DNA of 64,000 nucleotides from Arthrobacter sp. Hiyo4 (lineage in GTDB: Bacteria; Actinomycetota; Actinomycetes; Actinomycetales; Micrococcaceae): contig AP014718.1 in the NCBI GenBank assembly GCA_002370555.1, positions 3,410,001 through 3,474,000 on the forward strand, written 5' to 3'. Numbering within the stretch: position 1 is the stretch's first letter; the number at the start of each line of letters is the position of its first letter. The position numbers and the translations under genes are program-made. Of this stretch, positions 37,883-47,604 are shown in pieces. The notes beneath the pieces are model-generated. The model was not told the origin of the DNA. It saw nothing but the letters and a program-made list of their open reading frames with translations, and did not search any database.

Positions 37883-39845
37883 CGCGCTTCTGGACCCGCA
37901 TGGTTGTGGTCCTGACGGTCATCTTCGGCCTGAACTATGTGGGCTGGCGCTGGGCGGCGTCGTTGAACTGGGATGCCTGGTGGATCGCCGTGCCCCTGGT
38001 ACTGGCTGAGACGTACAGCCTGATAGACGTGATGCTTTTCGGGATGACCGTGTGGCAGCTCAAGATCCGCAAGGGAGCCCCCGCGCCGCCCCACGATGCC
38101 ACGGTGGACGTCTTCATCACCACATACAACGAAGACCTGGACATGGTGATGACCACTGCCCTGGCGGCCCAGAGGATCCGGCACCCGCACAGCACCTGGA
38201 TCCTCGACGACGGCGCCCGCCCGAGCTGAAGGCCCTCGCCGAACAGCACGGGCTGGGTTACGTGACGCGCAGCGGGGACTGGACGGCCAACGTGCCGCGA
38301 CACGCCAAGGCGGGCAACCTGAACAACGCCATGATGGTCACGGACGGCGAATTCCTGCTGATCCTGGACGCGGACCAGATCCCCGAACCGGACATCCTGG
38401 AAAAAACCCTGGGCTACTTCAACAACCGCCGGGTGGCCCTGGTCCAGACCCCGCAGTACTTCTCCAACGTGCCCGACTCCGATCCCCTCGGCAGCCAGGC
38501 ACCACTGTTCTACGGCCCCATCCAGCAGGGCAAGGACGGCTGGAATGCGGCCTTCTTCTGCGGCTCCAATGCCATCCTGCGCCGCGAGGCCCTGATGCAG
38601 CTGGGCCTGGTGGGCTACGTCAAGGAAACCGAAAGTATCCGCCGTGCCCTCACCGCTTCCCGGTCCGCCATCCGCCAGGCGCGGAAATCCGCTGACATGG
38701 ACACCCCGCTCGTAGCTGAAGTGCTGGACGCGGTGGAGGCCGCCACCCGCGAAGCCCAGGAACAGCTGGCGGACGGCCAGCCCATGAGCGAGGTCACATA
38801 CCGGGTTCGCCGCCGCGTGGACGCTGCCGTGCAGACGCTGGTCCAGGCTGACATGTCCGCGCTGCAGGCGGACCTCGAAGAGATCGCCGCCATGGAACTC
38901 GCTCACGTGGGTGACGCCGGGGTCCAGGTGGTGGCCGACGACGCCGTCGAGCGCATGTCGGCCCGCGACTGGTCCCCGCTCGGCGCGCTGGAATCCGTGC
39001 AGGCCGTCCTTGATGCCCTGAGCGTTGAACGCAACGACGAAGCCCAGCCGGTCATGCCGCTGGCCACCATCTCCGTCACCGAGGACATGGCCACGGCAAT
39101 GCGCATGCACGCCATGGGCTGGGAAAGCGTCTACCACCACGAGATCCTGGCCTTTGGACTGGCGCCCGAGGACCTCAAGACCATGCTCACCCAGCGCCTC
39201 CGCTGGGCGCAGGGGACCATCCAGGTGCTGCTACGCGAGAACCCGCTGGTCCAGAAGGGCCTGAAGATCGGCCAGCGGCTGATGTACTTCGCCACCATGT
39301 GGACCTACCTCAGTGGCTACGCGGCGATCATCTACTTCGCTGCCCCCATCATCTACCTGCTGCTGGGCGTCCTGCCCGTTGCCAGCCTCAGCTGGGACTT
39401 CTTCCTCCGGTTCATCCCGTTCATGATCGCCAACCAGCTGCTCTTCGCCGTGGCCGGCCGCGGGATCCCCACCTGGCGAGGGCAGCAGTACAGCCTGGCG
39501 CTGTTCCCCACCTGGATCAAGGCGTGTTCGACGGCGGCCCGGAACGTCTGGTTCGGCCGCCCCCTCGGGTTCGCCGTCACCCCTAAGGCGCGCCAGACCG
39601 GCGGCCCCAGCTGGAGCCTCATCCGGCCCCAGATCGTGGTGAGCGTGCTGCTGGCGGTGGCCGCCGTCGTCGGAATTATCCGGCTGGCCACGGGACTGGC
39701 CGAGCCGCTTGGCACTCTGGTGAACGTGGCCTGGGTTATTTTTGACCTGGTGGTCATGAGCATCCTGGTCCGGGCTGTTTTGTACAAAGGCTACGAACCT
39801 GCCGTGGACGTCGATGCTGGAGAGAGGAAAGCCGATGGAGTTTAG
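37879..39845 (+). CDS. BcsA-like family 2 glycosyltransferase with large insertion (one frameshift)
   Basis: A processive-type membrane glycosyltransferase of about 655 residues. Two N-terminal helices precede the GT-A domain: VDVFITTYNEDLDMVMTTAL, WILDDGARPELKALAEQHGL (first Asp), LLILDADQIPEPDILEKTLG (DxD), QTPQYFSN, AAFFCGSNAILRREAL, VTEDMATAMRMHAMGWES (TED base) and TQRLRWAQGTIQV (Q-R-x-R-W). About four more helices follow. Between FFCGS and TED lie ~160 residues instead of the usual ~15. One C is missing near 38225. No PilZ domain is present. It probably makes a polysaccharide, controlled by the flanking phospho-switch genes. Confidence 0.9.
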
Positions 39846-40167
39846 TTACGAGGTCAAGGATTCGTACGCGGAGGTCAAAGCGGACGGGCGGCTGAACATG
39901 GTGTCCGCGCCCAAGCTGCGCGAATTCGTTACGGACGTGATCGCCGGCGGATCCTCGCGGATCGTGGTGAACCTGGAGAACACGGCATTTATGGATTCCT
40001 CCGGCCTCGGCGCGCTGATCGGCTGCCTCAAGGCCGCCCGTCAGGCCGGCGGGGACCTACGCATCGCCGCCGTCCAGCCACAGGTGAAGATGGTGCTCGA
40101 GCTGACCAGCATGGACCGGGTGCTGACTGCCTACGCCTCCGCCGACGAGGCGTTCAGCAATGACTGA
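39835..40167 (+). CDS. STAS-domain anti-anti-sigma-type antagonist
   Basis: A 110-residue SpoIIAA/RsbV-like protein. The phosphorylatable Ser is at about residue 56 in TAFMDSSGLGALIGCLKAAR. VKADGRLNMVSAPKLREFVT and LRIAAVQPQVKMVLELTSMD complete the fold. It starts after GAGAGGAAA and overlaps the glycosyltransferase by 11 bases and the kinase by 8. It is expected to be phosphorylated by the downstream kinase and dephosphorylated by the upstream PP2C protein; the unphosphorylated form would bind the kinase or the glycosyltransferase. Confidence 0.93.
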   Translation: MEFSYEVKDSYAEVKADGRLNMVSAPKLREFVTDVIAGGSSRIVVNLENTAFMDSSGLGALIGCLKAARQAGGDLRIAAVQPQVKMVLELTSMDRVLTAYASADEAFSND

Positions 40168-40584
40168 GGTCCTGGCCCGGCGCACGTTCCGGGGACTGTC
40201 CGCTGCTGAGTCCATCGATTCCGTCCACAACGAACTGGACAAACTCTGGGAGGACGCCCCGTTCGTCCAGGCCATGGACCAGATGACCTTCACCACGGCG
40301 GTGATCGAGTCCGCGTCCAACATCGTCCAGCACGCCCAGCCGGCCAAGGCGCAAAAACCCGTGGAGCTGGGAGTGGACATCAGCGTCCAGCCCACCCTCC
40401 TGCAGGCCCGGGTCAGCGCGTTCTACGCCAAGCCGCCGTTCGGCCCCTGGAACCGGGAACCCCGGACGACGATTCCGAGTCAGGCCGCGGCCTGGCGCTC
40501 ATCGAGGCGCTGGTGACCACCGTGACCTTCGAACGGCAGGACGGCACCAACACCTGGATCCTGACCCGGACGTCACAGCCCTGA
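40160..40584 (+). CDS. RsbW-like serine kinase / anti-sigma-type factor (one frameshift)
   Basis: A GHKL-fold kinase of about 141 residues. N-box: MTFTTAVIESASNIVQHAQP (Glu and Asn). The G-box appears after a shift near 40455, corrected by one base, as DDDSESGRGLALIEALVTTV, followed by FERQDGTNTWILTRTSQP. It is the last gene of the phosphatase-GT-STAS-kinase operon. Whether it inhibits a sigma factor or only phosphorylates the STAS protein cannot be told; no sigma factor gene is adjacent. Confidence 0.88.
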
Positions 40585-40610
40585 CGCCAATGATGAGTAG
40601 GCTAGAGGGC

Positions 40611-40919
40611 ATGGCTTTTGAAGAAACCCCCGCTGAACGCCGCGAGGTCACCGTCCGCCGGGCACCTAAATATGTGCCGTTCCTCATCCTCGGCGCCCTG
40701 GTGGGCGCAGCGGTGGCTGCTGCCGTCGCATACGGTCTCCCCGGTGACGAATCCTTTGAGCGCGGCTCGGTGTTCGGTTTCTTCCTGGTGATGTTCGGCG
40801 CCGGCGGCGCGGTGCTGGGCGCCGTGGTGGCACTGCTGCTGGACCGGCGGAGCGTCAAGCGGCAGAAACGCGCCATTGTGGAAGCGGTACCGGATTCAGA
40901 GCCCGACGACGGCGCGTAG
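40611..40919 (+). CDS. Conserved actinobacterial small membrane protein
   Basis: A 102-residue protein with a charged N-terminus (PAERREVTVRRAPKYVP), two membrane helices (FLILGALVGAAVAAAVAYGL and FFLVMFGAGGAVLGAVVALL) and an acidic tail ending SEPDDGA. The start is placed at ATG 40611 after TAGAGGG, seven codons inside an earlier ATG. It lies just upstream of purF. The function is unknown. Confidence 0.85.
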   Translation: MAFEETPAERREVTVRRAPKYVPFLILGALVGAAVAAAVAYGLPGDESFERGSVFGFFLVMFGAGGAVLGAVVALLLDRRSVKRQKRAIVEAVPDSEPDDGA

Positions 40920-41007
40920 CATGGCCGGCTGCCGGCGGCCGGACCGCGGCCCGGTCACAAAGCCGGCCGCGGAAAAGTCTCAACGCATCTCGTGAGATAA
41001 TCGACCA

Positions 41008-42695
41008 GTGGCACGCGGCGATGGAAAACTTTCTCATGATCTTCTCCCTGGCGAAAAGGGACCTCAGGACGCTTGTGGCGTTTTCGGGGTCTGGGCACCA
41101 GGTGAAGAAGTAGCAAAACTAACCTATTACGGGCTGTATGCATTGCAGCACCGCGGTCAGGAGTCGGCTGGTATTGCTACCAGTGACGGCAAGCGGATCA
41201 ACGTCTACAAGGACATGGGCCTCGTATCCCAGGTCTTCGACGAGACCACGCTGAACACCCTGACCGGGCACCTGGCGGTGGGACACTGCCGCTACTCCAC
41301 CACCGGAGCCAGCCACTGGGCCAACGCCCAGCCCACCCTCGGCGCCACCAGCACCGGCACGGTTGCCCTGGCGCACAACGGCAACCTGACCAACACGGCC
41401 GAGCTCAACGCCATGATCATGGAACGCAACGGCGGCCAGCTCAGCGGCGAAATGAAGCAGGGCAACACCTCGGACACCGCGCTGGTCACGGCATTGCTCG
41501 AAGGCGAGGAGGGCAAGACCCTCGAACAGACCGCCATGGAGCTGCTGCCGAAGATCAAGGGCGGCTTCTGTTTCGTGTTTATGGATGAAGGCACCCTTTA
41601 CGCGGCCCGCGACACCTACGGAATCCGCCCGCTGGTCCTCGGCCGGCTGGAGCGTGGCTGGGTGGTTGCCTCAGAGCAGTCAGCCCTGGCCACCGTGGGC
41701 GCCAGCTTCATCCGTGAAATCGAGCCGGGCGAATTCATCGCCATCGATGAGGAGGGCGTTCGTTCCAAGCGCTTCGCGGAGGCGACGCCGGCCGGCTGCG
41801 TTTTCGAATACGTTTACCTCGCCCGTCCGGACGCCGCCATCGCGGGACGCTCCGTGTACGAGTCCCGCGTTGAGATGGGCCGCCAACTGGCCCGCGAAAA
41901 CACCCAGGACGCGGACATCGTCATCCCGGTCCCGGAGTCCGGTACCCCCGCTGCCGTGGGTTACGCCGAGGAATCCGGCATCCCGTTTGCGCATGGCTTC
42001 GTTAAGAACTCCTACGTGGGCCGCACGTTCATCCAGCCCTCGCAGACCCTGCGCCAGCTGGGTATCCGGCTCAAGCTGAACGCCCTCGAGTCCGTGATCC
42101 GCGGCAAGCGCGTCGTGGTGGTGGATGACTCGATCGTCCGCGGCAACACCCAGCGCGCCATCGTGCGGATGCTCCGCGAGGCCGGCGCCGCGTCCGTCCA
42201 CATCAAGATCTCCTCCCCACCGGTCAAATGGCCCTGTTTCTACGGCATCGACTTCGCTTCCCGTGCGGAACTGATCGCCAACGGCGCCACCATCGAGGAA
42301 ATCTCCCAGGCCATCGGCGCCGATTCCCTGGCGTACATTTCCGAAGACGGCATGATCAACGCCACCAGGCAGCCGCGCGAGCGTCTCTGCACCGCCTGCT
42401 TCACCGGCACGTACCCCATCGAGCTCCCGGGCGCGGACAAACTGGGCAAGAACCTGCTGGAGCGCACCGACCTCGGCGGCCTCACGCCGTCGCCCTCTGC
42501 GCTCCCCGGCGCAACGGCGGCCCTTGCGATGTCCTCCCTCGAAGACAACGAGGACCCGGCGGAGAAGGCCGGCGCTACCGGCTGCGATCCGGGACCGGAC
42601 GCCGAGTTCGAGAACCTGCTCACCGAAGAAGACCACGTGCCAGCGATCCACCACGTAGCCACCACCCCGGCGCTGAAAAGAAAGAGTCCGTATGA
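41008..42695 (+). CDS. purF: Amidophosphoribosyltransferase
   Basis: First committed step of purine synthesis: PRPP plus glutamine to phosphoribosylamine. Starting GTG 41008, the propeptide ends before DACGVFGVW, where Cys (about residue 23) becomes the N-terminal nucleophile. The Ntn glutaminase domain has HRGQESAGIATSDG and GHCRYSTTGAS; the PRTase domain has VVVVDDSIVRGNT (PRPP loop). CFYGIDF and the C-terminal RERLCTACFTGTYPIE include Cys ligands. The extreme C-terminus is shifted near 42675: one base restores a KKESV end with a stop at 42695, overlapping purM by four bases. Otherwise intact. Confidence 0.96.
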
Positions 42696-43851
42696 CTTCC
42701 GCAACCCCCGCCGCCGGCAACAGCCCACTGAGCCCCGCAGGCATCACGTACGCCTCAGCCGGTGTTGACGTTGAAGCCGGCGACCGCGCCGTGGAGCTGA
42801 TGAAGGGTGCCGTGAAGGCCACCCACAATTCCTCCGTCATCGGCGGCGTGGGCGGCTTCGCCGGCCTGTACGACGTCTCGCGCCTGCTGACCTTCAAGCG
42901 CCCGCTGCTGGCCACGTCCACCGACGGCGTGGGCACCAAGGTTGCCATTGCCCAGGCCATGGACATCCACGACACCATCGGCTTTGACCTGGTGGGCATG
43001 GTGGTTGACGACATCGTCGTGGTGGGCGCCGAACCGCTCTTTATGACCGACTACATCGCCTGCGGCAAGGTTGTCCCGGAGCGCATCGCGGACATCGTCC
43101 GTGGCATCGCCGCGGCCTGCTCCGTCGCCGGCACCGCCCTGGTGGGCGGCGAAACCGCCGAGCACCCGGCCTGCTGGGCGAGCACGAATACGATGTTGCC
43201 GGTGCCGCCACCGGAGTTGTTGAGGCTTCCGACCTGCTGGGCCCGGACCGCGTCCGCGCCGGCGACGTGGTGATCGGCATGGCCTCCTCCGGCCTGCACT
43301 CCAACGGCTACTCCCTGGTCCGCCGCGTCATCAACCACGCCGGCTGGGCACTGGACCGCCAGGTCTCCGAACTCGGCCGCACCCTGGGCGAGGAACTGCT
43401 GGAACCCACCCGCGTCTACGCTGCAGACTGCCTGGACTTGGCCCGCGCCTTCCCGGTGAACACGGCCAACGCCGTGCACGGCTTCAGCCACGTCACCGGC
43501 GGCGGCCTGGCCGCCAACCTGGCCCGCGTGCTGCCGCAGGGCCTCGTGGCCACCGTGGACCGCGCCACCTGGGAGCTTCCGGCCATCTTCAAGCTGGTCT
43601 CCGAGCTGGGCAACGTCCCGCTGGCCGACCTTGAGCGCACGCTGAACCTCGGCGTGGGCATGGTGGCCATTGTGTCCGCCGAAGCCGCCGACGCCGCCGT
43701 GGCCCGCCTCAACGACCGCGGCGTCCCGTCCTGGATCATGGGCACCGTCACCGCGGACTCGGATTCCATCCTCAAGTCCGGTCCGGACTACGTCCAGGGC
43801 GCCAAGGGTGTGGACGGCGGCGCCGTCCGTTTGGTCAACGCCTACGCCTAA
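42692..43851 (+). CDS. purM: Phosphoribosylformylglycinamidine cyclo-ligase (one frameshift)
   Basis: AIR synthetase, fifth step of purine synthesis, about 386 residues. ITYASAGVDVEAGDRAVELM, FKRPLLATSTDGVGTKVAIA (ATP loop) and DLVGMVVDDIVVVGAEPLFM are diagnostic; GLHSNGYSLVRRVINHAGW and SHVTGGGLAANLARVLP follow. The frame breaks near 43165: adding one G to CACCCGGCC gives ETAEHPGLLGEHEYDVAGAA. Since the gene is needed for purine prototrophy, a sequencing error is the simplest reading. It is coupled to purF by a four-base overlap. Confidence 0.95.
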
Positions 43852-43857
43852 ACCCCT

Positions 43858-43919
43858 CATCGAGTGCTCCGTAACCGCCCTTTTGAACCTTGAAAACGGC
43901 TGTTACGGAGCACTCGATG
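43858..43919. terminator. Large intergenic palindrome after purM
   Basis: CATCGAGTGCTCCGTAAC (43858-43875) and its exact inverse (43902-43919) continue inward imperfectly to give arms of 27 nt pairing at 25 positions, with an 8-base loop. It begins 6 bp after the purM stop and ends 4 bp before the convergent VOC gene stop. It is likely a bidirectional terminator; it is unrelated in sequence to the 77-bp repeat, but sits in the same position relative to a stop codon. Confidence 0.75.
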
Positions 43920-43923
43920 GTGT

Positions 43924-44703
43924 TTAAACCTCCAGCAGGCTGAACTCACCGCCCTGCGGGTCTTTGAGGGTGGCTGTGGCACCGGGCGTATCGTCGTCCT
44001 CCGGTTCCGGCGCGATCACCACTTCCGCCCCCGCCGCCACGGCCTTCCGCACGGCCTCGGCCACGTCGGTGACGCCGAAGTAGATCTGCCACCTGGCAGG
44101 CGCCTCGGCCGCGACGATCCCGGCCACCTCCGCGCCGTTCACCATCAGCGTGCTGTACGTCCCGCCGTCGTCCTGGGGATACTCGGTCACCTCGTGGCCG
44201 AACAGCTGCTGGAAGAACCCGATGGCGGCCCGCGGCTCGGGCGTCAGCAGTTCCGTCCAGGACAGCGCACCGGCCTCGTTGTACCGGCCGGATCCTGTGT
44301 GGGTCCCGGGCTGCCACACGCCGGTGGTCCCGCCGCCTGGAGGATCCACAAACACCATCACGCCGGTGTCCGCCACTTCCTCGGGGCCGAACTGCACTGC
44401 GCCGCCGGCGTGGGGAACTTCCTCGGCCAGCGCACCGGCGTCCTCGGCCGCGAAGTAGATGTTCCATTGGGCATGCGTGCCGAGGGATTCCTGGTGCGGG
44501 TTCTGCGGCGCCACCACGGCCACCAAATCCTCCCCCACGAACGCCTGGGCATAGCTGCGGCCATCGGGCGTGGGGAGGTCCTTGAAGGTCCACCCGAACA
44601 CCGCCGTGTAGAAGGCCTTGGCTGCTTCCACGTCCCGGGTCTGGACGTCAGCCCAGCACGGTTCGCCGTGGCGGTAAGTGGGGGATGAGGAGTTTCCTGG
44701 CAT
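43924..44703 (-). CDS. VOC (glyoxalase-fold) two-domain protein
   Basis: A 259-residue protein with two tandem vicinal-oxygen-chelate modules. Module 1: GEPCWADVQTRDVEAAKAFY, AQWNIYFAAEDAGALAEEVP, GVMVFVDPPGGGTTGVW. Module 2: ALSWTELLTPEPRAAIGFFQ, YSTLMVNGAEVAGIVAAEAP, PGATATLKDPQGGEFSLLEV. The start is placed at MPGNSSSPTYRHG (44703) behind AAAGGA. The group is common in actinobacteria and often called hydroxylase or glyoxalase-like; the substrate is unknown. Intact. Confidence 0.9.
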   Translation of the reverse strand: MPGNSSSPTYRHGEPCWADVQTRDVEAAKAFYTAVFGWTFKDLPTPDGRSYAQAFVGEDLVAVVAPQNPHQESLGTHAQWNIYFAAEDAGALAEEVPHAGGAVQFGPEEVADTGVMVFVDPPGGGTTGVWQPGTHTGSGRYNEAGALSWTELLTPEPRAAIGFFQQLFGHEVTEYPQDDGGTYSTLMVNGAEVAGIVAAEAPARWQIYFGVTDVAEAVRKAVAAGAEVVIAPEPEDDDTPGATATLKDPQGGEFSLLEV

Positions 44704-44753
44704 GGGAGGTCCTTTCGCGGGCGGCACACGCATCAACGCCTCCAGTCAACACC

Positions 44754-44797
44754 AAAAAGCCCGCCGCCGGCACCGGGTTCCGGCGCAGGCAACGGGC
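44754..44797 (-). terminator. Terminator for the DUF3073 transcript
   Basis: Read on the minus strand, a GC-rich hairpin with outer arms GCCCG / CGGGC (44797 to 44759) is followed directly by CTTTTTGG. It lies downstream of the DUF3073 gene and before the VOC start. Confidence 0.55.
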
Positions 44798-44934
44798 CTG
44801 ATAACTGAGGCCAGCACCGCGGTTCCGCTTGGGATCCGGGGTGCTGAAAAGAAGCGCTGTACTAACGAACGGCGTCCGAACGTACTGCAGTGTCGCGGGG
44901 CCGGGCGCCTTGCGGCGGGGCCGGCGTGCAACAA

Positions 44935-45168
44935 CTAGCCGATCCGACGGGTGTGTACCTCGTCATCGTCTTCTTCCAAATCGTCCGCGTACTTATCCAC
45001 ATAAGCCGAATAGTCCGGTTCAACCGGGTCATTCGCGAAATGGCTCGTGGCACGACCTTCAGGACCTTTGAGCTCTCGCTGAAGTGCCGAATAGTCAGTG
45101 TTCGGGGAATAGTACTTAATATCCCGAGCCTGCTTGGTAGCTTTTGCCTTTTGACGGCCGCGCCCCAT
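44935..45168 (-). CDS. DUF3073 family protein
   Basis: A 77-residue basic-then-acidic protein: MGRGRQKAKATKQARDIKYY, then SPNTDYSALQRELKG, a Pro/Asp-rich linker, and YVDKYADDLEEDDDEVHTRR. This is the actinobacteria-specific DUF3073 pattern. It commonly sits near purine genes, as here. The start is placed at 45168, where the conserved MGRGRQKAK begins, 25 codons inside a longer frame. The function is unknown. Intact. Confidence 0.92.
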   Translation of the reverse strand: MGRGRQKAKATKQARDIKYYSPNTDYSALQRELKGPEGRATSHFANDPVEPDYSAYVDKYADDLEEDDDEVHTRRIG

Positions 45169-45443
45169 GGCGTGACCCCCTTTTGTACTCGGACCGGAGG
45201 TGGTCACCTTGGCTATCGGTGAGGCCCCGGAATGTTTGGTCAATTTGTCGTAACACCTAGATTACATGCTTTCCGCGCACGGTGCGCCCCGGCCCGTGCG
45301 CGCGGACGCCATGTCGGGTACCCTTTCCGCCGCGACGCGCACGGTTCCCGGCCTTCTTGTTGGATAGAGTCTCTTCATCAGCTGCCGATCCGGGTCCCCG
45401 GAGAATCCAGCATCCCGAGGCGAAACCCAGGAGGGGTATCCGG
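45169..45443. other. Divergent promoter region, DUF3073 / septum-formation gene
   Basis: About 275 bp without a gene. A GC hairpin, CGCGCACGG (45274-45282) with CCGTGCGCG (45294-45302), is present without a T-tract. AGGAGGGG at about 45430 is the ribosome site of the next gene. No other signal was seen. Confidence 0.35.
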
Positions 45444-46084
45444 ATGGACAACCAGGAACCGCGCCCCGTCCCGCCCAAACCTGCCGCTCCGCCCACCGCC
45501 GGATTGCCGCAGGTGGCTTTTCCGGCAACTACGGTGGAGCCCCCGGCGCGGAAGCCGCGGCGGGTCGCATCCACGCTCCTGAAGACTGTCTTCGTGGTGG
45601 TTCTGCTCGGCGTGGTGGGAGGCCTGGTGTGGCTCGCCGCGTGGCTGGATTCCGGGGCACCGGAAACGACCGGCGACGGCGGCTCCATGAACGTGGAAAC
45701 CTCACCCACTCCCCTGGCCACGCCGCTCCCCTCCCCCGTGAGGGCGTGGAGCCGCCGGACTACCGGCTGGGCGACTGCTTCAAGGATTTTGACCCCGAGG
45801 CATTGCGGTCAACGGTGGTGGCCTGCGACGCAGGCCACTCAGCCCAGCTTGTGGCCGTTTTCCGCTACCCCGCAGTCGGTTCCTATCCGGGCCGGGAGGC
45901 CCTTGCTGCCAAGGCCCTGGAGGCCTGCCAGGCGGCGAAGCTGGGACCGGCAGCGAACGAGTACACGCTGAACTTCCAGCGGGCCTATCCCAGCAGCACC
46001 AGCTGGGAATCAGGCGACCGGAGGGTGGACTGCTACGTCACGGCCGACGGCGGAAACGTCATCAACGTCAGCGCACTGCCCTGA
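45444..46084 (+). CDS. Membrane protein with septum-formation-like domain (one frameshift)
   Basis: About 213 residues: a Pro-rich cytoplasmic N-terminus (PRPVPPKPAAPPTAGLPQVA), one membrane helix (TLLKTVFVVVLLGVVGGLVW), a Thr/Pro linker and an extracytoplasmic domain. The latter has PPDYRLGDCFKDFDPEALRS, TVVACDAGHSAQLVAVFRYP and DRRVDCYVTADGGNVINVSA, with paired cysteines as in the septum-formation family (PF13845-like). One base is missing near 45735. The role is not established; Intact apart from the shift. Confidence 0.82.
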
Positions 46085-46788
46085 TGGCGGTGCCTGATCC
46101 GGTGAAGAAGCTGGCTGAGGTCACCGGCGCCAACCGAGGACTGGGCCTGTCCCTCGTAAAGGAGTTCTTGGAGGGCGGCTGGAGCGTCATCGCCCTCATG
46201 CGTTCACCGGAGCCGCCGGACGCCGGAGCCGTCCCAACCGACGTGTTAACCGTGCGGCACGATGTCCGGTCCAACGATGCCTGAGGGCTTCTGGAAGCCC
46301 TGAACGGCCGCCCGGTCGCTTTGCTGATCAATAGCGCCTCACAGGGAGCGCCCCATGGCGAGCTGGGATCCATTCCAGTGGAAGGAGTCTTGAACGCGGT
46401 CGATGTGAACGCCGCGGGTCCGCTGCGACTGGTGCAGATCCTGTTGGCGCACCTGCTGGCGGCGCCTGACCCGATCATCATCAACGTGACCTCACGATTG
46501 GGTTCCCTTGCTGCCCAGGCCAGCGGTACCTTCGCGGATCTGAACACAAGTTATGCCTACAAGATCTCCAAGGCGGCGCAGAACATGCTGACCATCGCGC
46601 TGGCTCAGGACCTCCAGGGGCGTGTCCGTTGCTGGGCAGTGCACCCGGGCAAACTGGCAACCGACATGGGACAAGCCGACGCGTCCAAGGATCCGCGCAT
46701 TGCTGCTGCGGAACTGCGAGAACTGGTCGAGTCTGGTGACCGCACCTCGCCCCGGTTCTGTTCGCTCGGGGAGGCGGACCTGGCCTGA
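46084..46788 (+). pseudogene. Short-chain dehydrogenase with in-frame stop
   Basis: SDR sequence in one frame: EVTGANRGLGLSLVKEFLEG (NAD(P) loop), RPVALLINSASQGAPHG, IIINVTSRLGSLAAQA (Ser), TSYAYKISKAAQNMLTIALA (Tyr-x-x-x-Lys) and VHPGKLATDMGQADASKDP. A TGA at 46282-46284 interrupts NDA-GLLEAL with no frame change, so homopolymer loss is not the cause. It could be a substitution error or true decay. Its ATG shares a base with the preceding stop. The substrate is unknown. Confidence 0.7.
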
Positions 46789-46893
46789 GCCCGCGGCCGC
46801 GGCCCGCAGACGGATGAGACCGGGGAAGCCTACGCCAGATAACCGCCATGTTGTTTACGGTTTTAGGCGTCGCCCTAAGGCAGAGTGAGGGAC

Positions 46894-47471
46894 ATGGATC
46901 AAAAGGCTGACTTGCTTGGGTTCCTTCGCCTTCGAAGGGCAGATCTTCTCGCGAAACTCGACGGCGTCAGCGAGTACGACATTCGTCGTCCGATGACCCC
47001 CACGGGTACCAACCTCCTGGGGCTGGTCAAGCACGTCGGTGGCGTGCAATTGGAATACTTCACCGACGTCTTCGGTAGACCCCACGGCCGTGATGTGCCC
47101 TGGTTGTCCGATGCTGGGAAGTTGACGATGACATGTGGGCAACGGCCAACGAGAGCCGGGCAGACATCATTGACTTCTACCATTTTTCAGCTCGACTTAG
47201 CGACGCGACGATAGAGTCACTCAGCCTTGACTCTGTAGGTGAAGTACCTTGGTGGACGCCGGAGCGCCGACGCGTAACCCTCCATCAGATCCTGATTCAC
47301 GTGTGTGTCGAGACGGCCCGGCATGCAGGCCATGCCGACATTTTGCGCGAGTTGATCGATGGCACAGCGGGCAACGGGCTGCAGGATCCGAACCTGCCCA
47401 ACCGCACGCCTGAAGAATGGGCTGCCTATCGATCCCGGATTGATACCGCTTCCCGTCAAGCCGAACGATAA
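46894..47471 (+). CDS. DinB/DUF664 family protein (one frameshift)
   Basis: A four-helix-bundle protein of about 192 residues. LLGFLRLRRADLLAKLDGVS, TPTGTNLLGLVKHVGGVQLE (first His ligand), MWATANESRADIIDFYHFSA, VTLHQILIHVCVETARHAGH and ADILRELIDG give the DinB-fold His triad. The frame is lost near 47130 and restored by one base. DinB-fold proteins often act as thiol transferases or have unknown roles; none is assigned here. Confidence 0.85.
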
Positions 47472-47604
47472 TGTCGGCCTCCAAATTTCGGGCAGTTGAT
47501 GGGCTGGGGACCATGGAATCAAAGTATGTGCGCTACCAGGCAAGCATTCCCAGTAGCCGTGGACGCCACCCAGGGCATCTTTAATCTCGCCAACGGTTAG
47601 CACG
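47472..47604. other. Intergenic stretch after the DinB gene
   Basis: No supportable gene, terminator or promoter was seen in this 130-bp stretch; third-position bias is absent on both strands. Confidence 0.3.

Noticed and set aside
42650..42768. Programmed frameshifting or a C-terminal extension of PurF into purM
   Set aside because: A single base restores a KKESV end with a 4-bp purM overlap; no slippery heptamer or downstream structure was seen, and shifts of the same kind are everywhere in the window.
45274..45302. GC hairpin upstream of the septum-formation gene as a riboswitch or small RNA
   Set aside because: Only one simple stem, no conserved core, no T-tract; GC-rich chance stems are common here.
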